Shown here piece by piece: positions 35,937 through 45,029 of a stretch of DNA of 64,000 bases (positions within the stretch are counted from its first letter, which is position 1; each line of letters opens with the position of its first letter). This DNA comes from SAR324 cluster bacterium (GTDB taxonomy: Bacteria; SAR324; XYD2-FULL-50-16). The position numbers were made by a program, and so were the translations under genes. Location: the NCBI GenBank assembly GCA_028282885.1, contig JANQGX010000023.1:43154-107153 (forward strand), given 5' to 3'. The notes under the pieces are model-generated. The model had not been told where the DNA came from, ran no database searches, and saw only the letters and a program-made list of their open reading frames with translations.

Positions 35937-37790
35937 ATGCAATTTCTTAGTTATAGCACAGATGGTTTTGGTCGATTGGATATTTCTTCCCATTCTATGG
36001 AAGATAGAGAATATACTATTTTTTGTGGCGACCATGGGGAAGGAAAGACTCAAGCCATACTGGGGGTTATGTCTGTTTTGTCTGATGAGGAGTTCAAGTC
36101 AATTGACAATCCCATCACAAAAGGGAAAAAACGGCTCGAAAACGTTGTTGAATTGAAGGTAGATCCAGGCGATCAAATCACCCTTATGGACCATGTATTC
36201 CGGGCGAATGTCGGAGACAACATCACCGTTGCCCTGGTTAAAACACCGTCCCAAAGCCCAAAACTTACCCTTTTTAATTCGACTACCGGAGATCAGTACA
36301 TAGGCAGCACCACTGAAACCAGGAAGATAGTTGACAAATTTCTTGGGAGATTCCCCGACCCGAAAAGGCTTGACGATCTGGCTACCAGTGGAAAGAAAAG
36401 CGACCGGGAAGATTTTGTTAAAATCGTTGCTTCCATGTCCCGAACCAAAGAGGGAGCCCCGATTGACTTCGCGCCCTTCATTGAGCGAGAGGAAGCGTAC
36501 AGAGTAGAGCACTCGGAAGAAAAAGCCAGCCTGAAAGTTCTGAAGGATGATCTCTCAATGATGCCAGTCCCGCAGCTTGATTGGGCAATTGAAAAGATTG
36601 ACCAGAAAGCCGTCTCCGATGAGATCCAGCGCTACAATGCCCACCAACAGGAAAACGCAAAGCGGACTCAGGCTGTTCAGGAAGTTGAGCGGAAGTTGTC
36701 AGAACAGAACAATATTCTTTCGGGTCTCCAGGAACAGAACGAGGCTTTCGATGCTTCTATTGTCCAATTGGTTAATTCCCTGTCCCAGGAAAGAGAATCG
36801 CTGAAAAAATTTATTCAAGCGATTGAAAATTATCAGAATAATAATCCGATAGTTCAGCCAGAAGACACCGAAGCGCTGACCAGGGAAATCGAAGCCCTTC
36901 AGAAGCGCCTCAAAGCCGCCAATGACCTGAAGGAAAAGAATCGGAACATCGAGAACACTATCACGGAACAGACAAATAAACTGGCTCTCAGACAACAGGC
37001 AATTGAACAGTCTGAGAATTCATTAGCAGAGAAGCGGCAGAACAAGGCAGTTGTCCTTGATAAGATCGAGTCAATTGAAAAAGATGTCGTTCCGGCGATC
37101 CAGGGCGAAATCGAAAAAGCCAAGTCCGACAACCAACCCCTTGAGTGGAAAGGCTCAGTAGATCCTGAAGGCGACCTTGGTGTGCTGCCATACCTCAACA
37201 AACTGATGGCAGACGCCGAGAAAGCCAACAGACAGGTTGAAGACCGGGAGAAGCACGAAGGCCAAAAGAGAAAGATCGAAGTCTCTGAAAAGCACTTGAA
37301 AGAGATCACCGAATCCATCAACGGGGTAAAAGACGATGAACGAGCAGTTATTGAGGCCTCAGTCTTTCCTCACCCCGGAATCCAGATCAGACGGGACGAG
37401 AAGAATAAAATCGATGTTTGGGTCAAAGATAAGCACGGCGTTTGGAATACCTACAACGACTCCAATCATGCTCACCGGCTGTTTTACGCAACAAACATCG
37501 TCACTCATGGCGTGAACGGCGATCTGAAACTGTTAGTAGTCCGGGAAGGGTATGCGCTGTTTGAGTATATGCAAAAGTTGATCATTGAGACAGCCAACCG
37601 GCGCGGATTTAAAGTCCTGATGGAGACGCTGATCAGTTCTGACAAAAACGCTGTTTACCTTGGCGATAGCGAGATCCCGCAAGAGATTGTTTCCGCTCCC
37701 CTGCCGGATGGTGAAAACATCCCAGATGTTCCGGCATTTGGGAGTACATCGGCTGAATACAACTCTGAACCTGCAAAGAGTAGACAATGA
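35937..37790 (+). CDS. SbcC/Rad50-like coiled-coil ATPase of the recombination operon
   Basis: 617 residues. Walker A at residues 31-38 (GDHGEGKT) in an N-terminal domain, long coiled coil (about 190-480) without an obvious zinc hook, and a C-terminal domain (VVREGYALFEYMQKLIIETA). A clear Walker B/signature motif was not seen, so it could be a divergent or inactive member. It sits between the annealing protein and helicase genes. Inferred role: DNA end processing partner of the RecE-like nuclease. RBS GGAGAGAGAA. Confidence 0.65.
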   Translation: MQFLSYSTDGFGRLDISSHSMEDREYTIFCGDHGEGKTQAILGVMSVLSDEEFKSIDNPITKGKKRLENVVELKVDPGDQITLMDHVFRANVGDNITVALVKTPSQSPKLTLFNSTTGDQYIGSTTETRKIVDKFLGRFPDPKRLDDLATSGKKSDREDFVKIVASMSRTKEGAPIDFAPFIEREEAYRVEHSEEKASLKVLKDDLSMMPVPQLDWAIEKIDQKAVSDEIQRYNAHQQENAKRTQAVQEVERKLSEQNNILSGLQEQNEAFDASIVQLVNSLSQERESLKKFIQAIENYQNNNPIVQPEDTEALTREIEALQKRLKAANDLKEKNRNIENTITEQTNKLALRQQAIEQSENSLAEKRQNKAVVLDKIESIEKDVVPAIQGEIEKAKSDNQPLEWKGSVDPEGDLGVLPYLNKLMADAEKANRQVEDREKHEGQKRKIEVSEKHLKEITESINGVKDDERAVIEASVFPHPGIQIRRDEKNKIDVWVKDKHGVWNTYNDSNHAHRLFYATNIVTHGVNGDLKLLVVREGYALFEYMQKLIIETANRRGFKVLMETLISSDKNAVYLGDSEIPQEIVSAPLPDGENIPDVPAFGSTSAEYNSEPAKSRQ

Positions 37791-39508
37791 ACAAAATCGA
37801 GCCGAGATATTATCAGCATGATGCCCTTAATGCTCTACTTGAGTTTTTCCAAACCTTAAAGCCGGGTGTAAGGGCTAATCCTTGCCTTAAACTTCCACCG
37901 GGAACCGGGAAGTCAATAATAGTCGCAATGGCTGTTAAAGAGCTTTTTGAACGGTGGAATGCAAGGATTTTGATACTTTGTCATTCTTCGGAGTTAATCG
38001 ACCAGGACTATAGAAAAACCGTCGAATTTTGGCCTGAAGGGGAGCATTTGTTTGGGATCAACGCTGAGAAACTAGGTCGGAGGGATTATGATAATCAGAT
38101 CATATTCGCGACGATTCAGAGCGTTTATAACAATCCGGCTCTTTTCTTTGCGAACAATAAGCAACCCTATAACGTTGTTTTAACTGACGAATGTCAGAGA
38201 ATTCCTCCGGATGGTGACGGGATGTACCTATCCTTCTTTAACAGGTTGTTGGAATACAATCCCGATACAAGGATCGGTGGATTAACTGCATCAGATTGGC
38301 GGCTTGGCTCCGGTCGAATCTGCAAGCCAGGGAATATTCTGACTCATCTGATTTACGAATACCCGATCATGGAGGCGATCCAGAAAGGGTATCTCGCAAA
38401 GCCAGTCAATAACCCCACAAAACACCGGATTGACAGATCAAAACTCAAGATTCAACGGGGAGACTTCACCGAAGAATCCATGAATAAGGTGATGAATCAA
38501 GGGGGATTAATAGCAGACCAGATTGAAGAAGTGATCCGGACTGCCGAGAGGGAAGAGAGGGAATACTGGTTGTTTAATTGCATCGGGATTCCTCATGCCA
38601 ACGCCGTTTATGAACGCCTGGAACAAAGGGGAATTGTTTCTGATGTGATTCACAGTGATATTGAGGATGCCCATAGGAAAGACATTATGTCGGCATTCCG
38701 TGAGAAAGAAACAAACGCCCTGGTACATGTCAACATGATTTCTCTTGGTGTGGATTTCCCCCATCTGTCCTTGGGTGCATTGATGAGACCGACAAAGAGC
38801 TCTGAGCTATACTATCAACAGATTGGTAGGATCATCAGGGTTGAACCTTTTCCCTGCCCAAAATGCGGAAAAAAGAGCATTGAAATTGAAGATAATTGCC
38901 AGTATTGCGGTGGCTTGCTCAGCAGAACTTTTGCTCAAATGACAGGGTATATAATGGATTTTGCTGGCAATGTAGCCGAGCACGGTGCTATCAATTGTGA
39001 TTTGGCGAGCCCGGACAAAGGAAAAAAGCAGAAGAAAGGACCACGCCTCAAAGAATGCCCAAACTGCAGAGAGGCGGTAGCCATCCACCTAAAACAGTGC
39101 CCTTACTGCGATTCCCTTTTTCCCAGACAAGAGCGGGAAAACAACACCTTTAGCCAAGCACAACACGGGGAGATCATTGCAGAACCTGAATGGATGGATG
39201 TGGAAAATCATCAGTTTTTCACCAGCGCCAAGAAAGGGATAATTCAACACCATCTTTTCCTCAAGGGAGATATCAAGATCACAAACAGGCTGGAGCTTGA
39301 ATCCGAAGATCCACTCAAAAGAGAGAAGGCCAGAAAGTTTTTACAGTTCCTATTGAATGAAGATGTTCCTAAAACAGTAAGGTCATTCGTGGAAGATGGG
39401 TACCGGGAAAAGATAAATTGCCCGTCCCAGGTTTTGGTAACTCAGCAAGCCGGTTTTCGTAGGCTTGAAGAATATCGTTATAACAATCCTTATAGAGGAG
39501 AACAATGA
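37787..39508 (+). CDS. SF2 DNA helicase with two zinc ribbons
   Basis: 573 residues, start overlaps the previous stop (ATGA). Q-like start 'RYYQHDAL', motif I PPGTGKS (37-43), motif II DECQ (134-137, instead of DEAH/DEAD), motif III LTAS (167-169), motif VI QQIGRIIR (344-351). Behind it are two C4 zinc ribbons (CPKC..CQYC about 357-374; CPNC..CPYC about 415-435). Similar phage helicases act in recombination or replication restart (UvsW-like). The zinc ribbons may recruit it to DNA. Overlaps the next gene by four bases. Confidence 0.8.
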   Translation: MNKIEPRYYQHDALNALLEFFQTLKPGVRANPCLKLPPGTGKSIIVAMAVKELFERWNARILILCHSSELIDQDYRKTVEFWPEGEHLFGINAEKLGRRDYDNQIIFATIQSVYNNPALFFANNKQPYNVVLTDECQRIPPDGDGMYLSFFNRLLEYNPDTRIGGLTASDWRLGSGRICKPGNILTHLIYEYPIMEAIQKGYLAKPVNNPTKHRIDRSKLKIQRGDFTEESMNKVMNQGGLIADQIEEVIRTAEREEREYWLFNCIGIPHANAVYERLEQRGIVSDVIHSDIEDAHRKDIMSAFREKETNALVHVNMISLGVDFPHLSLGALMRPTKSSELYYQQIGRIIRVEPFPCPKCGKKSIEIEDNCQYCGGLLSRTFAQMTGYIMDFAGNVAEHGAINCDLASPDKGKKQKKGPRLKECPNCREAVAIHLKQCPYCDSLFPRQERENNTFSQAQHGEIIAEPEWMDVENHQFFTSAKKGIIQHHLFLKGDIKITNRLELESEDPLKREKARKFLQFLLNEDVPKTVRSFVEDGYREKINCPSQVLVTQQAGFRRLEEYRYNNPYRGEQ

Positions 39509-40002
39509 GATCAAACATCTGTATCAAATGCCACAAGCCTTTGAGCGACCCGAAATCAGTTGAACGAGGAATGGGTCCGGTATGTGCCAGAAGAGAATCT
39601 GCTAAAGCTGAAATGGAAAGCGGGGTTATCCTGCTTCAAGACCCTTTTTTGAAAGAAGGATTGGTTTGTAAGAGAATCGATGGGAAACTTGCATGTAATA
39701 TCCCAATTGAAATCCATCACCACGCCGAGGGTGTTGAAATTGGATACAGCGGTTCAGGACCTGCCGATCTGGCTTTGAATGTCCTTAATATGATTTTTCC
39801 GGTAGAACCAGGAGTTGAAACAACTCCCATTTTTAACGGGAAGGTCTGCAGCCGCATGGCCTGGAATCTTCATCAGGGATTTAAGTGGAAATACATCGCT
39901 GGTATGGATGAGAACGGCGGTAGAGTTACTATTGAAGATATCTATCAATGGATAGAGGAGCAGGGAGTAAAAATCCCTGAAATGCATGAAAAATCAGCAT
40001 AA
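39505..40002 (+). CDS. Zinc-finger protein with DUF6166-like domain
   Basis: 165 residues. N-terminal 'CIKCHKPLSDPKSVERGMGP' then VCARR is the DUF6011-type C2C2 finger. The second half (EIGYSGSGPADLALNVLNMI ... VCSRMAWNLHQGFKWKYI) resembles the DUF6166 domain. Both domain names are from memory. Last gene of the recombination operon. Function unknown. Confidence 0.65.
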   Translation: MRSNICIKCHKPLSDPKSVERGMGPVCARRESAKAEMESGVILLQDPFLKEGLVCKRIDGKLACNIPIEIHHHAEGVEIGYSGSGPADLALNVLNMIFPVEPGVETTPIFNGKVCSRMAWNLHQGFKWKYIAGMDENGGRVTIEDIYQWIEEQGVKIPEMHEKSA

Positions 40003-40011
40003 GATTTAAGT

Positions 40012-40040
40012 TTGACAAATCTATAGAAACAGTTTTAAAA
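40012..40040 (+). promoter_or_regulatory. Candidate promoter of the LuxR-type gene
   Basis: TTGACA (40012-40017), 17-base spacer, TTAAAA (40035-40040), 55 bases before the ATG, which is preceded by CGGAGAGATACC. The perfect -35 supports it, the -10 is poor. Confidence 0.45.
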
Positions 40041-40095
40041 AAATGCAAGTTCAGTCGCTGAGATTGAAAGTGGTTTGATAAAACGGAGAGATACC

Positions 40096-40845
40096 ATGGA
40101 TGCTATAACTGCTAAAGATCTGGGAAAAGACGATTTAGTGTCGATATTTGAGACTCTGGAAGCTGTTGAAAGGGTGAGGAGCAAAGAAGATTACCTGCAG
40201 CTCATTCCGGAAATCAACAATCTCATCCCGTTTGGAGTTTTGAGCCATGCATTAGTTGAGTGCAGAGCTAACGACCAGGGCTTGTTGGAAATCGTTGATC
40301 ATTTTCAGGTTGGCACCTATCCATCCGAATGGACCGAACGATACGCCGAAATGAACTATGGCTTAATCGATCCTGTTATCCATCAAAATCTTGCAGGTGC
40401 TTTCGGTTACCAGAGATGGCAGGAAACCTATAAGATGATCGAACCACTCAAACAGTTTCAAATGGAGGCGGACGATTTCGGTCTTGCTGATGGTATCACA
40501 ATAGGCGGGGCTTCTGTTCGACAACCCGAGTTTTCAGTATTGTCACTTTCAGGAGAGGGAATTGAGTTCAATGGTCGTTCGAAGTTTATTGTTCAAAGGC
40601 TTATAAATACTCTTCACCAGGCTCTCAGGCGGGCCAAAGCGAACTCTAAAAAGCCCTCGTTAACTAAACAGCAAAAGATAGTGTTAGATTATTTGAAACA
40701 AGGTATGTCGCAGAAAGTAATTGCAGACAGGATGTTTTTGAGCCCTGATCGGATTAAAGGTATTATATCTGAGATCAGGAAAAGATTAGACGCTGAAAAT
40801 GCCGTTCACAGTGTCTATCAAGCAATGTTGCATGGAGAGATTTAA
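40096..40845 (+). CDS. LuxR-type quorum-sensing receptor/regulator
   Basis: 249 residues. The N-terminal autoinducer-binding domain keeps the ligand-pocket pattern of TraR/LuxR: W79 and Y83 (YPSEWTERYAE), D92-P93 (LIDPVI), W108 (YQRWQ), and 'DDFGLADGITI' (127-136) corresponding to the DFG-x-x-x-GIT block. The C-terminal 65 residues are a GerE-type helix-turn-helix (LTKQQKIVLDYLKQGMSQKVI, split; then DRMFLSPDRIKGIISEIRKRL), slightly divergent. LuxR receptors on phages are known to read host acyl-homoserine lactones. It is convergent with a synthase-like gene, the stops overlapping by four bases. Confidence 0.85.
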   Translation: MDAITAKDLGKDDLVSIFETLEAVERVRSKEDYLQLIPEINNLIPFGVLSHALVECRANDQGLLEIVDHFQVGTYPSEWTERYAEMNYGLIDPVIHQNLAGAFGYQRWQETYKMIEPLKQFQMEADDFGLADGITIGGASVRQPEFSVLSLSGEGIEFNGRSKFIVQRLINTLHQALRRAKANSKKPSLTKQQKIVLDYLKQGMSQKVIADRMFLSPDRIKGIISEIRKRLDAENAVHSVYQAMLHGEI

Positions 40846-41525
40846 GCTGCTTTCCGGGGGTTGAATTTATCGGTTTCAATGACGGCCACCTCTATTCTTA
40901 CCGGTTTGCCTGTCACTAAATCCTTGATGGTCTTTTTCTTGATGGTCTCAAAAGGTAAGCCGCGATTTCTCATTACTCGCATTAATCGGCTTGTCGTAGC
41001 AGTATAAACTTTTTTAATTCCAAATAACTCACAAAGCTCTTTTTGTTTTTTGTATATCATGACAGCAATTCCTCCGGATTCCACTCCCCCTTCACCGGTC
41101 AACCCAACGTCGCGGAACCTCCGATGAATCACTAAATGAGACGCTTCTCCTACATGACGCCCCTGTTCAATCTGGGCCCCAACTCCGATATTCTCATATT
41201 CCCTGATAAACATAAATACCGACGGCCAGCGTAATATTCTCTGGTGAGCAATTAGGGATCCGGCAGGTACAAATTCTTCAGGCCAGGTTTCCATTTTTCC
41301 GCGTTTTTTGACTTCGATTTCTGGAAATGTCCAGTCCATAGTGGTATATACCCCTACTCGAAATAAAACCGACATATCATAATAGTCATTTGCCATTTCA
41401 TGAGGATTCGCCGGGATCCATCCCTCTTCGGTGTGGTAAACATCATATAACAGCTTCCATGCCATGAAATCATGATCTTCGGGCATTTGTTTGGCGACCA
41501 AGGTTTCGAAGGGATATTCTTTCAT
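40842..41525 (-). CDS. AHL-synthase-like GNAT acyltransferase (LuxI/FeeM-type)
   Basis: 227 residues. N-terminal 'KLLYDVYHTEEGWIP' and 'NDYYDMSVLFRVGVY' (about 47-60) match the R/K..VF..E.GW and D-x-Y-D-x-x-(S/A)-x-H/L-F pattern of acyl-homoserine-lactone synthases and related N-acyltransferases. R96 in AHQRILR follows. 'GEASHLVIHRRFRD' (126-139) matches the E-x-S-R-x-x-V-x-x-x-F-R helix, with H in place of R at the fourth position. The tail (SRLMRVMRNRGLPFE) also fits. Convergent with the LuxR-type gene. It may make an acyl signal. FeeM/exosortase-associated acyltransferase activity is the main alternative. Confidence 0.6.
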   Translation of the reverse strand: MKEYPFETLVAKQMPEDHDFMAWKLLYDVYHTEEGWIPANPHEMANDYYDMSVLFRVGVYTTMDWTFPEIEVKKRGKMETWPEEFVPAGSLIAHQRILRWPSVFMFIREYENIGVGAQIEQGRHVGEASHLVIHRRFRDVGLTGEGGVESGGIAVMIYKKQKELCELFGIKKVYTATTSRLMRVMRNRGLPFETIKKKTIKDLVTGKPVRIEVAVIETDKFNPRKAA

Positions 41526-41586
41526 TTTATCTCCAAAAAATGATTTAGTTAGGTGAATTTATAAAAGAAAATACACGAAGGAAAGT

Positions 41587-41601
41587 CACTGTACGGTCAG
41601 T
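41587..41601. promoter_or_regulatory. Repeated dyad, copy C (CACTGTACGGTCAGT)
   Basis: One mismatch from copy B. It lies 61 bases upstream of the acyltransferase start codon on the minus strand, the same distance from a start codon as copy B (57 bases). It is shorter than a lux box but shares the CTGTAC core. Confidence 0.45.
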
Positions 41602-41627
41602 TATTAGCTTTCTGAATATAAAGAGGA

Positions 41628-42452
41628 TTATTCGAGGCTCTTTAAAAACTTTTCAATCTCTTTGATATTTTTTTTGGATTGAAATTTCTCCGCGAATTGC
41701 CCAAAAACAGTGATGTTTTTCCGGGTATAGAGAGCTGGCATGAGGACTTTGAATATTTCCCCCAGCCCCTCAATCTCAGAGACAATGTTTATTTTTCTTC
41801 CGCGGATATTATATGAAATAGGGATCTGATAACCGGGCATTCTGGGGACATGTTTCCACCCCTGGTCTGCCACAACACCCTCCATGGCGATTTCTTTATT
41901 TGTGACGAGTTGTAATAGATTAAGGGATTTTTCGTTGTCGGCCAGGTATTTTTTCTGGATCTTTTCATTCTTGCCATTGAACAGTGTCCGGAGCTTGGAG
42001 ATAAAATCTGAAATTATGCAATCCTCATCAAGGTACTTGATGAGATGGGGGAACCTTGCCAGGCCTTCTATTACACGTGCCATTTTATAAGACTCTGTTG
42101 TCTCTACGCCGTAGACATGTCTTAAATAAGTCGGGAAGCTCTTTGCGTGTTTGGGCTCCAAGAATTTGTCTTTCTTCATATAGACATATGGCAGTCTTGA
42201 TAGAATCTGACGCATTCGCGGGAGTTCAAATGCGTCCAGTTTTCGTTTTGCTTCGTCTCTCGCGTCGTGGATCTCCTGGAAAAGAAGTTTGAGTTCTCTC
42301 TCTTCTTTTTTGTAGTCAAGATCAACCGGATAATCCTCTCCAACTGCCTGCTCTATCGTTCTTCCGGTTTTTACCTTGGTGAGTACCTTTCCTGACTTCA
42401 CATCAACTGCTCCACCTTTCCCCTTCTTTTTAGTCACCTTTTTTTCAGCCAT
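41628..42452 (-). CDS. Unknown protein with basic N-terminus
   Basis: 274 residues. Lys-rich first 25 residues (KKVTKKKGKGG), then a helical protein (YKKEERELKLLFQEIHDARDE; KMARVIEGLARFPHLIKYLD) and a compact C-terminal part. DNA binding is plausible from the basic tail, but no motif was recognised. RBS GGAGAGAAC. Oriented with the acyltransferase gene and probably in the same transcript. Confidence 0.65.
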   Translation of the reverse strand: MAEKKVTKKKGKGGAVDVKSGKVLTKVKTGRTIEQAVGEDYPVDLDYKKEERELKLLFQEIHDARDEAKRKLDAFELPRMRQILSRLPYVYMKKDKFLEPKHAKSFPTYLRHVYGVETTESYKMARVIEGLARFPHLIKYLDEDCIISDFISKLRTLFNGKNEKIQKKYLADNEKSLNLLQLVTNKEIAMEGVVADQGWKHVPRMPGYQIPISYNIRGRKINIVSEIEGLGEIFKVLMPALYTRKNITVFGQFAEKFQSKKNIKEIEKFLKSLE

Positions 42453-42574
42453 GTTCTCTCCAGATTTATTTTTTGATGCACATTCCCATCTTTAACATTG
42501 ATTTTATTGACTTGGCAAGACGAAAGAGGATTGAGAGCAGCTAGCTTCTTTAAGGGAAGGCAAATCAGCAGAAC

Positions 42575-43336
42575 TCATAGCTGGTAGTTTTTATAATTAG
42601 GGGCAACGCCCGTTTTGCGCTCTGTCAGGCCTTTAGAAGTATTTTCTCGGTCAGATTCCCACCAAAAGCACATTTCTTCATCCGGATCGGCGGTATCAGG
42701 TGTTTTCTTGAAGGCTTCAATTATTTGTTTCCGGTTCAAGGCGGGGCAGAATCTATTTTTGTGCATTCCCTGTTCAAGTAGGTCAGCTATTGCCTTTTTA
42801 TCGAAGTGCCATTTACCATCGGGACCGAATTCTCCGTTTCGATACCATCTTCCGACAATTCCCGATTCAGGCATTTCCAGGGCTTTACATCCCCAAATGT
42901 TCTTATCGGTCAGTGTTGTTCCGAAACAATGGTCTGTTTGGTTTCGTGATTTGAGGAGCTTTCGGTAACAGCTACACCCATGATTGAGGAGTTCGCGAAG
43001 TGTTCCCGGAGCATTATTGATGAAGAAAGAAGAGGACTTCCAGGATCCAACCAAATTCCAAATCCTGCAAATTAATTCGATCTCTGTTGCTTTGAGAGTG
43101 ATAGAATGAAACTTTTGTTTAGCTTCTATGAATTGTTTATAATTTGAAGTATTTACGATGATTTTTAAGACTAATTCATAGTTCTTCGACCTGCTTTCAC
43201 CAAACAAGATCTCGACAACGGCAATACTGGTAGACAGGGGATTCTCGATATTTCCAAACTCGATTTTACTGCCACAATGCTCACAGTATTTAGCTGTGTC
43301 GTTGATGTATTTTTTACAATTGCCACAGGAGATCAT
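42575..43336 (-). CDS. Zinc-ribbon protein, unknown
   Basis: 253 residues. N-terminal C4 zinc ribbon (CGNCKKYINDTAKYCEHCG, residues 4-22), then a helical region with scattered cysteines (SCYRKLL, GCKALEMP) and a C-terminal 'GRWYRNGEFGPDGKWHFDKK' segment. No family recognised. Start of the AT-richer cargo region. Confidence 0.65.
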   Translation of the reverse strand: MISCGNCKKYINDTAKYCEHCGSKIEFGNIENPLSTSIAVVEILFGESRSKNYELVLKIIVNTSNYKQFIEAKQKFHSITLKATEIELICRIWNLVGSWKSSSFFINNAPGTLRELLNHGCSCYRKLLKSRNQTDHCFGTTLTDKNIWGCKALEMPESGIVGRWYRNGEFGPDGKWHFDKKAIADLLEQGMHKNRFCPALNRKQIIEAFKKTPDTADPDEEMCFWWESDRENTSKGLTERKTGVAPNYKNYQL

Positions 43337-43546
43337 TTTGCCCTTTTGGGATTAAGAAACAATAGCATTTTAAACTACACGACAGTACAAAACCAAGTAC
43401 CAAAACAGGTAATGGTAGTTAACTTCTGGTCACAATTTATTTTAGAACTATTTCGCCGAATTTTAGGGATGGTAAAAAAGGAAGGAGTAGAAAATTACTA
43501 CAAGGAAACACATTTGTGCAATGCTTCTCCAGGCTAATTCGATGTC

Positions 43547-44341
43547 TTATTGATGATTTTTCCATTCCAGCTCATATTCAGAAATGTACCCATCCTCGTT
43601 TACATCAAGCCTTAAAAAAATTGAATCATGGAAAACAAACTCTTTCCTATCTATTAACAAATCCTCGTTTTTGTCATATGCACTGATTATGTCGTTAACG
43701 GAAATTTGAGACAACGCTTCATAATGTTGCTCAATCGGTTTTGGATCTGACGTGGAAGGTTTTAATAAACTAGATCTGATAACGCTGATATCATGGTCAT
43801 AAATCATCTCTTTTTCTGAAATCATATTATCCTGATTAATGTCCATTTTATTGAACGCCAACCTGGTTCCACCGGCATTCTTGTATTCATCGAATGAGAT
43901 TAAATCATTTTCATTATTGTCTAAAACATTGAAGGTTCGCAATATTGCAATCTCCATTTCATCCAAGTGATTATCCTCAATAGTTAACAGGTCCTTTTCC
44001 GTAAATTCTGACTGATTAGAAGTTGTCTTTTGCTTTGTTTGTTCATTGTTTTTTACTGTTTTAAGTTTTTCGATTTGTTTGTCTTCAGATCTTCTAATGC
44101 TTTTTGAGATGCCTTCTGTAGAATCCATTTTTAAAAAAGATTCATTAGTGGATCGCCTTTTCTTTTCCGATTTGCCATTGTCTGATGTCGGTTTAACTAC
44201 CTGTTTGGTTTTTGCACTACCTTGCTCTGATTTACTGGCTTCATTATTCACTGCTAGATCAGCTATCAGAACGATAATTACAAAGATTATGAGCGATATG
44301 AATACATGAAAAGGCTTCACTTTGCGATTGAATAAGTACAT
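43547..44341 (-). CDS. Membrane-anchored EF-hand calcium-binding protein
   Basis: 264 residues. One transmembrane helix near the N-terminus (about 11-30, FHVFISLIIFVIIVLIAD), a charged linker, then four EF-hand loops: DNNENDLISFDE (141-152), DINQDNMISEKE (167-178), DKNEDLLIDRKE (223-234) and DVNEDGYISEYE (246-257). The key Asp/Asn/Gly/Glu positions fit calcium binding. Topology: small cytoplasmic end and a large periplasmic EF-hand part. Unusual cargo for a phage. Role unknown, perhaps surface or calcium-linked lysogenic conversion. Confidence 0.75.
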   Translation of the reverse strand: MYLFNRKVKPFHVFISLIIFVIIVLIADLAVNNEASKSEQGSAKTKQVVKPTSDNGKSEKKRRSTNESFLKMDSTEGISKSIRRSEDKQIEKLKTVKNNEQTKQKTTSNQSEFTEKDLLTIEDNHLDEMEIAILRTFNVLDNNENDLISFDEYKNAGGTRLAFNKMDINQDNMISEKEMIYDHDISVIRSSLLKPSTSDPKPIEQHYEALSQISVNDIISAYDKNEDLLIDRKEFVFHDSIFLRLDVNEDGYISEYELEWKNHQ

Positions 44342-44438
44342 CTAGTCTCTCTGTTTCTACAAAAAATTGAAATTCTCCCACTCCCAACTGACGGATTATT
44401 TTAAACAAGAATCTTAACTGGGAGTGGAATTTAGTCGA

Positions 44439-44810
44439 TTATTTATAAAAGTGTTGGCCAATTACATTTGGGACATGGTCATTACCAATGTTGTCGGTGC
44501 ATGCGCAATAGTAGTAGCTCCTGCTCGTTGTTCCATTGTTCTCAAAGTAACAGTAATCAACGAAGCTCGACTTTTGCCAATTATAACCTGCTCTGCCGCC
44601 AGCACTTGATGTGGTTGAGTATGAAACACACAGGGCGTAGTATTTATTTAGCCATTTTCCAGTTTTCACCATATCCTTGTCACGAAGCTCATGAGAGCAA
44701 ACAGATTGGCATCCCCCAATCCCAGCGTTATAGTACCAAACAATGCCTGCAGACGAGATATTTGCAACACACAGCATAAAAAGTAGACTCACGAACAGTT
44801 TCAATTTCAT
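44439..44810 (-). CDS. Small secreted cysteine-rich protein
   Basis: 123 residues with a clear signal peptide (MKLKLFVSLLFMLCVANISSA, cleaved about residue 21). The mature part has about eight cysteines (GCQSVCS, ALCVS, DYCYF, YYCACTD) and many Tyr/Ser/Gly, suggesting a disulfide-stabilised exported protein. RBS GGAGGCCAA. Function unknown. Its neighbours are the EF-hand protein and the secreted DNase. Confidence 0.65.
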   Translation of the reverse strand: MKLKLFVSLLFMLCVANISSAGIVWYYNAGIGGCQSVCSHELRDKDMVKTGKWLNKYYALCVSYSTTSSAGGRAGYNWQKSSFVDYCYFENNGTTSRSYYYCACTDNIGNDHVPNVIGQHFYK

Positions 44811-45029
44811 TTGGCCTCCGTTTCATTGGTTAAGCAACTTGGTTTTGCCCTTTTTCCAGAAGGTGCTAAAGTGAAAGTGTATTTAAACTACAACAAAAGG
44901 CAGTATCATCAATAATTTAAATACATGTATATGTTGACTAAAGCATATAAATTTGTCAAATTTAAAAAATACGGATTGCAACAATAAGGTCTGAGAGTCA
45001 TTTTTTTCAAATCCACGGCCATGCTCTTT

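Noticed and set aside
43277..43537. Plus-strand 86-codon frame overlapping the zinc-ribbon gene start
   Set aside because: No ribosome site, overlaps a well-supported minus-strand gene, and the translation has no protein-like pattern beyond a hydrophobic start.
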